This document shows positions 40,140-50,268 of a stretch of DNA of 64,000 nucleotides, piece by piece. This stretch comes from Verrucomicrobiota bacterium. GTDB lineage: Bacteria > Verrucomicrobiota > Verrucomicrobiia > Limisphaerales > J093. How positions within the stretch are numbered: the first letter of the stretch is position 1; each line of letters opens with the position of its first letter. The stretch is from assembly GCA_016871715.1 (NCBI GenBank), contig VHCO01000012.1, forward strand, positions 1 through 64,000, written 5' to 3'. Under the pieces are notes generated by a model. That model did no database searches. It saw nothing but the letters and a program-made list of their open reading frames with translations, and had not been told where the DNA came from. A program made the position numbers and the translations under genes.

Positions 40140-41648
40140 ATGAACCGCGCCCGATCGTCTGAATCTCGGCCCATCAAAAACTGTCTGTCACCCTCACTTC
40201 CGCCCGGGCGATGGCTCCGTGCCCGATGGACCGTTGGCCCGAGCCTTGTGTTTCTCGCCGCCCTCGCCGCCGGAGCCGTGCTTGCAGCCGGCACCCCAAG
40301 GACGAGCGCGCCCGCCCGCGGGCCCTTGCGCGTGCATCCGGATAATCCGCGCTACTTCACCGATGGCACCGGCAAGGCCATCTTCCAGCCGGGATCGCAT
40401 ACCTGGAACAACTTCCAACACAACGGTGTTTACCCGTCGGTCAACTACGACGAATACCTGGACTTCCTCCAAGAGCACCACCACAACTTCATCCGGTTCT
40501 GGGTTTGGGAACAAGGCGGCTGGGATCCGTGGGCGAAAGACCACGTGCAGGTCGGGGCGCTGGCCTTTGTGCGCACTGGCCCCGGCCAGGCCCTGGACGG
40601 CCAGCCAAAATACGACCTTACGCGCTTCAATGAGGAGTATTTCCAGCTCCTGCGCCAGCGCGTGCGGGCCGCGCGCGACCGGGGCATTTACGTGTCCGTG
40701 ATGCTCTTCGAAGGCTGGAGCGTCGAGAAGAAGGGCCAGGGCGGCAATCCGTGGCAGGGCCATCCTTTCAACCAGGCAAACAACATCAACGGCGTTGACG
40801 GCGACTCGAATGGCGATGGCCAGGGCCCGGAAATCCACACCCTGGCGGCGCCCAAGGCGATCCTCGACTTCCAGCACGCCTACGTGCGGCGCGTCCTTGA
40901 CACGCTCAACGCCCTCGACAACGTGCTTTACGAGATTGGCAACGAGATGCACCCCGGCTCGATCCAATGGCAGTATCGCATGATTGACTTCATTCACGCC
41001 TACGAAAAGCAAAAGCCCAAGCAGCATCCGGTGGGTATGACCGGCGCGCCGATTGACAACGCCGCCTTGCTGGCTGGACCGGCCGACTGGATCGCGCCCA
41101 CCGCGAAAGACGGTTACAACACCGACCCGCCGGTGGCTGACGGCCGGAAGGTGATCATCTCGGACGTGGACCATGTCTGGCCGCGCCATTTTCCGCAGTG
41201 GCCGTGGAAGAGCTTCCTGCGCGGATTGACTACAGTTTTCATGGACCTCTACGGCGCCACCAAGATCGGCGGCCAGGAGATCAAGTCGTTGAAGTTCGTG
41301 GGAGACTGGATGGCCCATCATGAAACCAGCCGCCTGCGCATGGGCCAGACCAGGCGCCTGGCCGACCGGATCAACCTGGCGGCCATGACGCCGCAGCCAA
41401 GTCTGGTGTCGAGCGGCTATTGCCTGGCCCATCCCGCGAAGCGCGATGCCGAGTATGTGGTTTATCTGCCCGACGGCGGATCGGTGACGGTGGATCTGTC
41501 CGGCTCGGAAGGTTCGCTAACGGTCGAGTGGATTCACCCGCAAACCGGCGCTGTGCAAGCGGGCCGGCCGGTGGCAGCGGGCGGCTCCGCCAAACTGGAC
41601 GCCCCGTTTGCCGGCGATGCAGTGGTGTATTTGCGAGGCGGCTCCTGA
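40140..41648 (+). CDS. Secreted TIM-barrel glycoside hydrolase-like protein with C-terminal collagen-binding-like domain
   Basis: PLRVHPDNPRYFTDGTGKAIFQPGSHTWNNFQ; NFIRFWVWEQGGW; NVLYEIGNEMH; C-terminal VYLPDGGSVTVDLSGSEGSLTVEWIHPQTG. Confidence 0.75.
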   Translation: MNRARSSESRPIKNCLSPSLPPGRWLRARWTVGPSLVFLAALAAGAVLAAGTPRTSAPARGPLRVHPDNPRYFTDGTGKAIFQPGSHTWNNFQHNGVYPSVNYDEYLDFLQEHHHNFIRFWVWEQGGWDPWAKDHVQVGALAFVRTGPGQALDGQPKYDLTRFNEEYFQLLRQRVRAARDRGIYVSVMLFEGWSVEKKGQGGNPWQGHPFNQANNINGVDGDSNGDGQGPEIHTLAAPKAILDFQHAYVRRVLDTLNALDNVLYEIGNEMHPGSIQWQYRMIDFIHAYEKQKPKQHPVGMTGAPIDNAALLAGPADWIAPTAKDGYNTDPPVADGRKVIISDVDHVWPRHFPQWPWKSFLRGLTTVFMDLYGATKIGGQEIKSLKFVGDWMAHHETSRLRMGQTRRLADRINLAAMTPQPSLVSSGYCLAHPAKRDAEYVVYLPDGGSVTVDLSGSEGSLTVEWIHPQTGAVQAGRPVAAGGSAKLDAPFAGDAVVYLRGGS

Positions 41649-41757
41649 TCCGCATCCTTCAGTGCATCGCCCACCATGCCAGTCTGCCCAGGAAGCCTCC
41701 CTATGCGCTGGATCGCCTCCCAGCAACCGTCCTCGACCCATGGGACGCCCTGACCAT

Positions 41758-41860
41758 CCACAATTTGAGTACCCCGCTGCGCCTCGTCCCCCATTACGGC
41801 TGGGCCAATCGCGGCGTGACTGAAATGGCCGTCCGCTGGAAAGCAACGCAACCGGCGAGG
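41758..41860 (+). pseudogene. Possible C-terminal fragment of a GH127-like (DUF1680) protein
   Basis: STPLRLVPHYGWANRGVTEMAVRWK resembles the GH127 C-terminal strand motif. Confidence 0.4.
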
Positions 41861-42029
41861 CCGGTGGCGGGCCGGCGCAAGAACTGGACCTCGAACTGGT
41901 TCCGATCGAGGAAGCTGCGTAGGTGTTACATGGAAGCTCTGCGACGCCATGGTCTCCCCTTCAGGCTTCGGTTATCGGATCGTGGATTTGAGCTCGAGGG
42001 CTCGCGGAACTCGCCCCTCCAGCAGCGGT

Positions 42030-42455
42030 TCAGGGCACCTCGCCCCTCACCCGCTGAAGCTCCGGCGCCTGGACGATTCCCTGGCCATCGGTAAATACGC
42101 GCAAGCCGGCGCCCTTGCCATGCTTTGCGCCGGTCTGGTCCCAGGGGATCGTGAGCGTGCGCCCATGATAAGCGACGCTGTCCAACCAGAAACACGCCCA
42201 CTCTCCCGGTGGCACGAGGGGATGGACCTCCACTTGACGGTCGACGCGCGTACCCGAATCCTTAGCGAGGTGGAGCGCGGACGGTCACGTCCGCCAAGCG
42301 GGCCTGACGACCCGCGCCCCACATGGAGCCGGCCGGGTTTCACCTGCGATGGCAGCCCTCAAGGACCTCGCTAAGGATTCGGGGCGCGTACGGAGGCCGA
42401 CGAGTCCGCTGATTACGAGGCCGCAAGACGTGGAATGGTTGTTGTCTTCGCATCA
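42030..42455 (-). pseudogene. C-terminal fragment of a large glycoside hydrolase, interrupted by the MITE-like element
   Basis: EDNNHSTSCGLVISGLVGLRTR | element | VDRQVEVHPLVPPGEWACFWLDSVAYHGRTLTIPWDQTGAKHGKGAGLRVFTDGQ. Confidence 0.7.
42253..42383. mobile_element. 131-bp MITE-like element, perfect 19-bp TIRs, 7-bp flanking duplication GCGCGTA (42246-42252 and 42384-42390)
   Basis: cccgaatccttagcgaggt (42253-42271) and acctcgctaaggattcggg (42365-42383) are exact reverse complements; GCGCGTA abuts both ends. Confidence 0.88.
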
Positions 42456-42681
42456 TCCGTTGTGGCTGGGTCGTCGCACCCGGCCGGGCGGCCGATCCGC
42501 CCAAACCCTGAAACGCCGCGGCCGAGTGGATTCCCGGAAACTGGACGCGGGCAGAGAAAACGGGTATTCACATGCCCATGCCGTGCCGCTCCAGAACGAA
42601 CTAGGAACGGTGGCCCGGTTGGCTGCCAACCTTGAGTCTGGCAGAGCGGCGGCCGCTCTCCGGCTTTGAATCGTCAATGCT

Positions 42682-45279
42682 ATGTTCAGCATCAAATCCA
42701 CGTGCCAACTCCCGGCGTTGGGGCTCGCGTTCCTGCTGCCGTTGAACGCCGGCCCCGTTCAGGCGCCGCTCCATCCCCTGGCAGGCACGACGACGGAACC
42801 CGCTGCCAGCGCAGAAACACCTTTGTTGATCGGCGGTGTCGGCGGGGTCTATTTCCTGGCCGAACCGGGCGAACTGGTGGTCGAGGTCGAAAAGCGGGAC
42901 CTGAACCGGCGTGGTTCTCGCGCCGAGTTGCGCGCCCTTCTGGTGGGACCCGATCGGCAGGTGTTGCAGGAGGCGACCCTTCCCGACGACGGCCAGCCCA
43001 GAGGCAGCGGCTTGGGGCCGGTGCAACGCTGCCGGTTATCGACCAAGGTCCCGGCCCAAGGTGTCTATGCGCTCAACGTGACCGTGTCGCAGGACCGGTA
43101 TGGCGAGGAAATGGTCTGGGGTTTCCGCGCCAATTGTCCGAAGTACCTCATTGAGACCGCCCGCGGACACAAAGACGAACGGCACCAGGAACCCATCGTG
43201 TTGGCCAGTCCGGGGCGCCCGGCGACCGTGTGTTTCTGGCCGCGGCGCGAGGCGTTGGAGCTCGAGGTGACGGGACTGCCCGTGGACGCTGGGGATTTGA
43301 AAGTGTTCGATGCGCAGGGGACCTTGCTGGCGACCATACCGGTGGGCACGAACGGCGCGGCGACCCACCATTTCTCAGCCCGGATCCCGCGCACCGCCGC
43401 GCCGTGGCAACTGCATCTTCCATCGGCCCAAGCGACCGTTAACCTGGACGGCGTCACTCGATGGGACAGCGGAGATCTGTATCCGGACATGGCTTGCTGG
43501 ACGCCCGATCCGCAGTCGTGGTTCCCACTGCTCGACAACCGCTGGTTGCTGACCCCCTACCGCCGCACGGTCCACGGCGTGGCGGGTGAGAGGACAGAAG
43601 TCGCCTTTCAGGTCCATAACAACTCCGCCCGAGAAAGAACCGTTCAACTGATCGTAGAATCCCCCGAGGGCGCTTGGCCCGCGGGCCAAAAGGCGGCCGA
43701 GGGCAAGTCGGTTGCCTTGTCGGCGGAGCGCGTGGTGCTGGGCCCGAAGCAAACCGGGACGGTCACAGTTTCCTGCATCGTGCCCCCGCAGGGAGAGAGG
43801 CGCTCGGCGCGCCTCCGGGTGACGCCCTTGGACGAGACAGGATTCTCAACTTACTCGACCCTCACGGTGAAGGCCGGCGAGGCGCCCGCCAACCGTCCCC
43901 TGGCTATGCCTATCGTGCTGAGGCCGTATCAGCACGAGAACGAGCAGTTCGGTCATCGGGCCGACTACCCGGTGGAAAACCAGGTCTACTTCGATGCGCG
44001 CAACCGGCCTTTCTTATGGGCCGGCGGTGGGATCGCGGCGTGGCGTGAGGGGCAGTGGGACACGCCGCCGCTCCGTGTAGCCGTGAGCTCGCGCACGCCG
44101 TCGTTCGCGGGTGATTCGTTTGGCCTGACCAGCACGAAGATCGCGTTCGATCGGGACCACGATCTCTACACCCTCGCCACCGCCGGCCGGACCACGGTGT
44201 TGCTGCATTCCGCGGATGGCGCACAGACCTTTGCCGCCTACGCAATCCCCGGCCGCGACAACCAGCCGCGCGCGTTCGATGTCGAGCAGTATTCCGGTCA
44301 TAACCTGCCCGAGGGCCCGCCGCCGATCTTGCGCTACACCCAGACGGCGCGAGACGAGAAACTGATCTGGCGCCGTTTGAACGACCTCGAGCTGTTCGTT
44401 CCCAAGAAGGTCGGTGGTCGGTTGCTGGTCGGTGAACCGATCCTGCTTTCGACCAAGTGCATTGGCCTGTCGGCGCATTCGGGCATTCCCGCTGCCGTGG
44501 TTTCCCGCGGTTCGAGGGTGCATGTGGCTTGGGGCGAAGCCACCAACCCGCAGCAGAAGGTCCCCGGTGTGCCGGCGTTCGTGGCGACCTACGACCGCGA
44601 CACCGGGCAATTGGGCCAACCAGCATTGGTGGCGTACGGTCCGCCGGCCAACGATGTCCACAACTCGCCCAGCATCACCATCGACAGCAAGGGTTACTTG
44701 CACATCCTCGCGGGAACGCATGGCCGGCCGTTTCCGTACGCCCGCTCCTTGCAGCCCAACGACGCCCAGGCCGGCTGGACCGACGCCTCCCCCGCGGGCG
44801 AGGGCCTGGGCCAAACCTATATCGGCCTGGTGTGCGGCCCGGACGACACGTTGCACTCGGTGTTCCGGATGTGGCGCTCCGGTGTCGAGCCGTTCCCGGC
44901 CAGTTCCCACGCGACGCTGGCGTATCAGCGCAAACGCCCGGGCCAGCCCTGGGAGGCGCCACGGGTCTTGATCGTGGCGCCGTTCTCCGAATACAGCATC
45001 TTCTATCATCGGCTCACGATCGACCGCCACGGTCGCCTGTTTCTGTCTTACGACTACTGGTCCACGTTCTGGTTCTATCGCAACGACCACTTCGGCCGCC
45101 GCCGCGCGTTGCTGATGTCGCCCGACGGTGGCGAGACGTGGAAGTTGGCGGACACGATGGACCTAACGGGAGTTGGAAGTTCCGTGAGTTCATGCAGCCA
45201 GGACGTTCTCTATCCACCCCTCCAAACGCCGGAGGTCGCTGGGTCGCGCCGGACCGAGGCTCATTTCATCGGCCGGTAG
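42682..45279 (+). CDS. Secreted BNR-repeat (neuraminidase-like) protein, C-terminus probably truncated at about 45170
   Basis: SIVLQ-type N-terminus absent but hydrophobic LGLAFLLPLNAGPVQA; BNR-type motifs VLLHSADGAQTF, LLMSPDGGETW; degenerate tail GVGSSVSSCSQDVLYPP. Confidence 0.7.
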   Translation: MFSIKSTCQLPALGLAFLLPLNAGPVQAPLHPLAGTTTEPAASAETPLLIGGVGGVYFLAEPGELVVEVEKRDLNRRGSRAELRALLVGPDRQVLQEATLPDDGQPRGSGLGPVQRCRLSTKVPAQGVYALNVTVSQDRYGEEMVWGFRANCPKYLIETARGHKDERHQEPIVLASPGRPATVCFWPRREALELEVTGLPVDAGDLKVFDAQGTLLATIPVGTNGAATHHFSARIPRTAAPWQLHLPSAQATVNLDGVTRWDSGDLYPDMACWTPDPQSWFPLLDNRWLLTPYRRTVHGVAGERTEVAFQVHNNSARERTVQLIVESPEGAWPAGQKAAEGKSVALSAERVVLGPKQTGTVTVSCIVPPQGERRSARLRVTPLDETGFSTYSTLTVKAGEAPANRPLAMPIVLRPYQHENEQFGHRADYPVENQVYFDARNRPFLWAGGGIAAWREGQWDTPPLRVAVSSRTPSFAGDSFGLTSTKIAFDRDHDLYTLATAGRTTVLLHSADGAQTFAAYAIPGRDNQPRAFDVEQYSGHNLPEGPPPILRYTQTARDEKLIWRRLNDLELFVPKKVGGRLLVGEPILLSTKCIGLSAHSGIPAAVVSRGSRVHVAWGEATNPQQKVPGVPAFVATYDRDTGQLGQPALVAYGPPANDVHNSPSITIDSKGYLHILAGTHGRPFPYARSLQPNDAQAGWTDASPAGEGLGQTYIGLVCGPDDTLHSVFRMWRSGVEPFPASSHATLAYQRKRPGQPWEAPRVLIVAPFSEYSIFYHRLTIDRHGRLFLSYDYWSTFWFYRNDHFGRRRALLMSPDGGETWKLADTMDLTGVGSSVSSCSQDVLYPPLQTPEVAGSRRTEAHFIGR

Positions 45280-45904
45280 ACTCGAGGGGCGGGACCTCGG
45301 GGAGTCGCAGCACCGCGGCACCGTGCCCGGCAGATTCACCTTGCCGACGACGGAGATCGGCGTTAAACACGCTAGATAGCTGCCTCCACGAGACGCTGTC
45401 CGGCGTCTTCTGTCAGCGCCTCGCGCGCAGAACAAAACAGCCGGTGTCGCATCGCACCCAGCTTGAACCGGAGTCCAGATGCACGATCGCTCCCGCGCGA
45501 TCGAGGCCAGCCGCGCCCGCACAGCACGTGGTCTGGCATCCGCCGCGGCGCAGCCGCCTCCGTACTTCGCCCGGCGATGATCTGACCTGACTGCCCACGA
45601 AGACATCGCGCTGCCTTGATTCCCTCCGCCCGCGGACCTGGTCCCGTGCGCCGTTTGCCACCCTCCTGGTCTGCACCAGTCTGGCCTGGGGACAGGTGCC
45701 GCTGGACCTGGACTCCAGCCTGAGCTTCGATTTTGGCACCGACCCGCCGGCCGATCCGTTGTGCACGGCCGAGTGGCTGGGTTGAACCAGCGGCCCAGCC
45801 GGCGATCCGATGGTCCGGTATTCAGGCACCGGCCAGACACGGCGGTGGGTTGGCGGAACGGCCATCGCCGCGCGCCTGAACGCAACCGATAATGGCACCG
45901 ACGG

Positions 45905-46267
45905 TTGCGAGGTGTGGGCGACCTGCTCAGCAGCCAGGGTCGCGTCGTCAAAGCCCAAGAAGAACTCCTCGCCCGCTTCCATCCGCCACCGATCCCCACC
46001 GACTTCGGCCTGGACGCCCTGTTCATCGTGTCGGATGCCACGGCTTGGCCTGCGCCGCCCCGGTGTGTCGCGCTGCGCGTGAGGGCCGAGGGACCAGACC
46101 TCACCCTGCACTTCGATGTCCCGGGCCGCGTCTTCCAACTGGAAACGGCAACCGCCATCGTCGGCCCCTGGCTGCCGATCAGACCCTTGGGTCTAGACCT
46201 CGAATTCACTGACGCTGGCGCGCTGACGAAGACCCCGCAAGCCTTCTACCGCTTGCGGCAGTGGTAA
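45905..46267 (+). pseudogene. 3' fragment of a secreted protein retaining the 'FYR' C-terminal module
   Basis: LHFDVPGRVFQLETATAIVGPWLPI...DAGALTKTPQAFYRLRQW*; N-terminal secreted-like fragment CTSLAWGQVPLDLDSSLSFDFG lies just upstream out of frame. Confidence 0.55.
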
Positions 46268-46587
46268 ACTGGAGCGAGCCGAGAGGACACGCTCTGGCGA
46301 CGCTCGCGATCCGATCCGAACAGACCAACGGACGCTGCTGGTCGAGACTCGAATGGAGGCCATCATCCGCTGCATGACGAACGCATAACGAATCCGTCTG
46401 GTCTTGCCGGGAACCGCCCTGGTTGTCGGAATAATCTCTCCTTCCTTTGCCGCTCTGCTGCCTCCGGAAGGCTACCCGTGGGTGAAGGACGCCCGGTTCT
46501 CAGAGGAAGTGATTCCTAGCGGGTTCGACGTCATCGGTGGTGCGAGTCGTGGGCCATCCCGATCGCTGTTACCGAGCGGCATCGTTG

Positions 46588-47007
46588 TCAACCCGGCGCT
46601 ACCAGCGGGATCACCTGGCGTTCGAAGCGCCGGTAAACCTGAAAATCCCGTCGGTCGAGGGTGAACACCCGGCAGTCGCGGTACAGTTCAGACATGCGGA
46701 CCAAACAGGCGTCCGCCAGTTGCATGCCTTGGTCGCTGTACTTCTCCACCAGGTGAGCGACGGGACCGGCATGGTCCTCCAGGCGAAACGGCGCGGCAAT
46801 GACCTTGCGTTCAAACAGGGCCAGGACCTTGTTGACGGGTAGCCCGGCGTGTTCCCGCAGCAAGTACGTGGCTTCGGCCAGGACCGGTTCGCACGTGAGG
46901 ATCGGCACGGGCGCCTGCGCCCATCGTTGCTTTACCCACGCGTGGTCGGCGTCGCTGCGGTCAAAGAAGGCGACCAGCGGTCCGGTGTCCAGGAGCCAAG
47001 CGCTCAC
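46588..47007 (-). CDS. vapC: PIN-domain toxin (VapC family)
   Basis: GTG start; SAWLLDTGPLVAFFDRSDADHAW, CEPVLAEATYLL, LADACLVRMSEL, VFTLDRRDFQVYRR. Confidence 0.88.
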   Translation of the reverse strand: MSAWLLDTGPLVAFFDRSDADHAWVKQRWAQAPVPILTCEPVLAEATYLLREHAGLPVNKVLALFERKVIAAPFRLEDHAGPVAHLVEKYSDQGMQLADACLVRMSELYRDCRVFTLDRRDFQVYRRFERQVIPLVAPG

Positions 47008-47234
47008 CGCCCAAAGCCTTTCAAGTGCTTCTTGTTCCGGGCCAAGTCGCGCAAGCCGCTCTGAACACACCCGCACAAGTCTGCCGTCAGGTCGAGAGCC
47101 GATTGGCGCTGGCGCTCCCGGTGTTGCTGGAGAATTTGCCGCACCAGGGCGGATTTCGGCTGCCGCGCGCGCTTGGCCTCGCTCTCCAGCCAGCCCAGCA
47201 ACTGATCAGGCAGCTTCATCGTCAGCGTCTTCAT
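47004..47234 (-). CDS. Ribbon-helix-helix antitoxin of the adjacent PIN toxin
   Basis: MKTLTMKLPDQLLGWLESEAKRARQPKSALVRQILQQH; 4-bp overlap with the toxin start. Confidence 0.8.
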   Translation of the reverse strand: MKTLTMKLPDQLLGWLESEAKRARQPKSALVRQILQQHRERQRQSALDLTADLCGCVQSGLRDLARNKKHLKGFGR

Positions 47235-47276
47235 GGCGACATGGTGACACCGAACTGGCAGAACGGCAATACCGAA

Positions 47277-47390
47277 CGACGGCCATCCACTTCGGCCGCT
47301 ACAACGTCGTCTGGGAAACCCCATCCAAGGACGCCACCGGCCAGATGCCGCTGGGCAATGGCGACATCGCCGCCGGCGCAAGGATCCGTT
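47277..47390 (+). pseudogene. N-terminal fragment of a DUF5703/GH95-like protein
   Basis: GRYNVVWETPSKDATGQMPLGNGDIAAGA then loss of similarity. Confidence 0.55.
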
Positions 47391-47574
47391 TCCTCCCACA
47401 TACCTGCGGCCGACCGCCGCGTCGGGCGTCCTACAGTGGGACTGGTGGTGGGACGATCACGTTGCCGGGCTTCGGCCACGGTGGACATGGTCACGGAAAT
47501 GCCCGCGCATCCTACCGCACGATCTCATTCTGATGTTGGCGGTCGGCTTCAGTCGGGAATAGGGTTGCCGGGCC

Positions 47575-48819
47575 ATGATCCTGACCGGATGGAGAGATTT
47601 CCTTGCCCTGCGGCGCAACACGACGTTGCTGCTTGTAGCGCTGGTGCTGGCTGGGACGGGAGAGCGACTCTGGCTGGGTTTTGCGCCCAAGTATCTCGAG
47701 ACGCTTGGGGCGACCGTCCTGATCATCGGGTTGTTTGATGCGCTGCAGACTCTGCTCGGAGCCGTCTATGCTTATCCGGGTGGTTGGCTGACCGACCGCC
47801 TGGGCCAGCGCCGTTCGTTGCTGGTGTTCAGCGCGCTCTCGTTGGCCGGCTACGGTTTGGTGTTGCTGATGCCGCACTGGCTGGCGTTGCTGCTCGGCTC
47901 CTTCTTGTTTCTTGCCTGGAGTGCGTTGTCGTTGCCCGCGACCTTCGCAGTCGTCGCTGCTTCACTCGACAAGAGCCAGCACACGATGGGCGTGGGCGTG
48001 CAGTCGTTGGTGCGTCGTGTGCCGATGATGGTGGGTCCGCTCCTGGGCGGGTGGCTCATCACGCGGTTTGGCTGGGAGCAAGGGGTGCGCTTCGCGTTGC
48101 TGGGCTGCATCGTCCTCAGCGCGGCGACCGCGCTATTCCAATGGCTGATGATGGAACCAACGGCAGAAGGCGCCATGGCTTCTGGCCCCGCGTCATCCCC
48201 CCTCTCATTTCGCAGCGTGGTGAAGTCGTTTAACCCCACGCTGCGCGAGTTGCTGGTGAGCGACATCCTCATCCGCTTCTGCGAGCGGATTCCTTACGCC
48301 TTCGTCATTCTCTGGGCGATGAACCACGGGGGCGTCAGCGCAGCGCAATATGGCTGGCTGATCACCATCGAGATGGTCACGGCCATGGTCTGCTACATCC
48401 CCGTGGCCCGGTTGGCCGACCAACATGGCCAGCGCCCATTCGTGCTCGTCACCTTCGTCTGCTTCACGCTCTTTCCGCTAACCCTGCTGGGAGCACACAA
48501 CTTCGCCTGGCTGGCGGTCGCCTTTGCCGTGCGCGGCCTGAAGGAGTTCGGGGAACCGGCCCGAAAGGCTCTCCTGATCGCGCAAGCGGCCCCTGAACTG
48601 CGGGCCCGCACTTACGGGGCCTACTATTTCATCCGCGACACGCTCGTCACGACCGGATCCTTCGTTGGCGCTGGCCTGTGGAGCCTGAGCCCGCAAGCCA
48701 ACTTCCTCGGTGCCGCAGTCTGTGGTGCGTGTGGCACGGTGGTCTTCTGGCGGCTGATCTGTCGGCCGCCTCGCGCGGTGACAGGTAACGATCGTCACCA
48801 CGCTAGCGTTGGCCCGTGA
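47575..48819 (+). CDS. MFS transporter
   Basis: LETLGATVLIIGLFDALQTLLGAVYAYPGGWLTDRLGQRRSLL; about 12 hydrophobic segments. Confidence 0.9.
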   Translation: MILTGWRDFLALRRNTTLLLVALVLAGTGERLWLGFAPKYLETLGATVLIIGLFDALQTLLGAVYAYPGGWLTDRLGQRRSLLVFSALSLAGYGLVLLMPHWLALLLGSFLFLAWSALSLPATFAVVAASLDKSQHTMGVGVQSLVRRVPMMVGPLLGGWLITRFGWEQGVRFALLGCIVLSAATALFQWLMMEPTAEGAMASGPASSPLSFRSVVKSFNPTLRELLVSDILIRFCERIPYAFVILWAMNHGGVSAAQYGWLITIEMVTAMVCYIPVARLADQHGQRPFVLVTFVCFTLFPLTLLGAHNFAWLAVAFAVRGLKEFGEPARKALLIAQAAPELRARTYGAYYFIRDTLVTTGSFVGAGLWSLSPQANFLGAAVCGACGTVVFWRLICRPPRAVTGNDRHHASVGP

Positions 48820-48889
48820 CCGGCGCTGGCGGTGCGGGTCGTCAACAGGTATGAGAACGCTGCGGTTGCGGACACACCCTGAATGCTGT

Positions 48890-50110
48890 TCACGGGCGAC
48901 TTCTTGTTCGTGGGCGGGTCGGGTCCTGCCCTACGACCGGCCGATTCTGGTCGTGTTGGACGAACCGGCGCAAATGCCGGCCTTCGATGACGTCTTCGTG
49001 GGTGATGTCGTAATCGCAAGCGATTAGGCGGCCCCGGCGGATGCAGAGGGACGGGCTGGTCCGGGCCACGAACGCCTTTTCGCAACCGGGCACGTATTTG
49101 CGGAACAACTCGGCGGCTTTGGCCATGCGTTTGCGGACCTCGAGTTCGGCTCGGGCCATGTCGTCCCGGTCGATAACGCTGCCGGGCACCTTGTAGCTGC
49201 ACTTCACGAACATGATGTAGTTGTCGTGGACCGTGGTGATCATGGAGGACATCCCGATCTCACGGGCTTCCTTGGCGAAATCCCCGCCCAAGCCGCCATT
49301 GAAGCGGACCACCTTGCCCGGTTGACCGCTGCGCAGGCCATAGGCGACCTGGTTCGATCCGCCACTGGCCTTGAGATACTCGAAGTACCGGTCCAGATCC
49401 ACGTTCGCCAGTCCGATGCTGTTGCAGCTGGCGTAATCGTTCGGGACGCTGGACTTGGCGCCGGCGAAGGCAGCGAGGTCGCCGTAAGCGGTGCAATCCA
49501 CGAAGGCCTTCGCGTAGATGGCCTCCCGACCGGAGCGGCTTTCGGCGATCACGCCTCGGACACGGTCCCGTTCCACGATGGCGTCCGTGAGAAGGGTGTT
49601 GAGGGCCATGAAGACGCCGGCTTCATCGAGCATCTCCATAGTCACCAACCTGTAAAGTTCGACGTCCACGGCGGTACAGACCGAATCGTACTCGTATCCC
49701 TTGAGCATCTCCGCGTGGCCGGAACACCCGCCTACCGCCATAAGCCGGTCGACGATCGTCTGAGGGATGCCCTGGACGACCTGGCGTTTCTTGACCCCAA
49801 AGGCCTGCCAGAGATTGAAGAAGCTGTGCAGCGCCGTGCCGCCCTCGGTCACCGTCCCGCCGGTGTACCCTTTCCGCTCGATGAGCATGGTCTTGGCGCC
49901 CTGCCGGGCCGCAGCCAGCGCGGCGACAACCCCCGCCGTCCCACCCCCAGCCACCACCACATCAAAGTTGCGGACGGGTAGGTTCCGGGCCGGTTCCCGG
50001 TGGGTTTCGATCGAGGGACCGCTGGCCTGCTCCCCCGCATGGGTCGCCGTTCCGGTGAGCGCGCCTGCGCCGAACATCAGACAGGTCTTGTGGAAGTCGC
50101 GTCGGTTCAT
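48890..50110 (-). CDS. Tat-signal FAD-dependent oxidoreductase, C-terminally truncated (likely pseudogene)
   Basis: MNRRDFHKTCLMFGAGAL; FDVVVAGGGTAGVVAALAAARQGAKTMLIERKGYTGGTVTEGG; ends abruptly after CDYDITHEDVIEGRH with unrelated Arg/Pro-rich tail. Confidence 0.75.
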   Translation of the reverse strand: MNRRDFHKTCLMFGAGALTGTATHAGEQASGPSIETHREPARNLPVRNFDVVVAGGGTAGVVAALAAARQGAKTMLIERKGYTGGTVTEGGTALHSFFNLWQAFGVKKRQVVQGIPQTIVDRLMAVGGCSGHAEMLKGYEYDSVCTAVDVELYRLVTMEMLDEAGVFMALNTLLTDAIVERDRVRGVIAESRSGREAIYAKAFVDCTAYGDLAAFAGAKSSVPNDYASCNSIGLANVDLDRYFEYLKASGGSNQVAYGLRSGQPGKVVRFNGGLGGDFAKEAREIGMSSMITTVHDNYIMFVKCSYKVPGSVIDRDDMARAELEVRKRMAKAAELFRKYVPGCEKAFVARTSPSLCIRRGRLIACDYDITHEDVIEGRHLRRFVQHDQNRPVVGQDPTRPRTRSRP

Positions 50111-50268
50111 AACCGTGTTCTTTCGTCAGGTTCGGTTGCTGTTCAACGAATCCTAGAGGTAAACCTCCCAGTCCTGTCCCGGAAAGGCCGCCGCCTGTGG
50201 ACGGAGGCACGACAAGAGCAACAAACCGGTCCCAAGGACACGCGCAGGGCGGTGGATCGAGATCAGGA

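Noticed and set aside
44014-45090. 358-aa minus-strand ORF
   Set aside because: Antisense to the BNR-repeat protein; no family motif.
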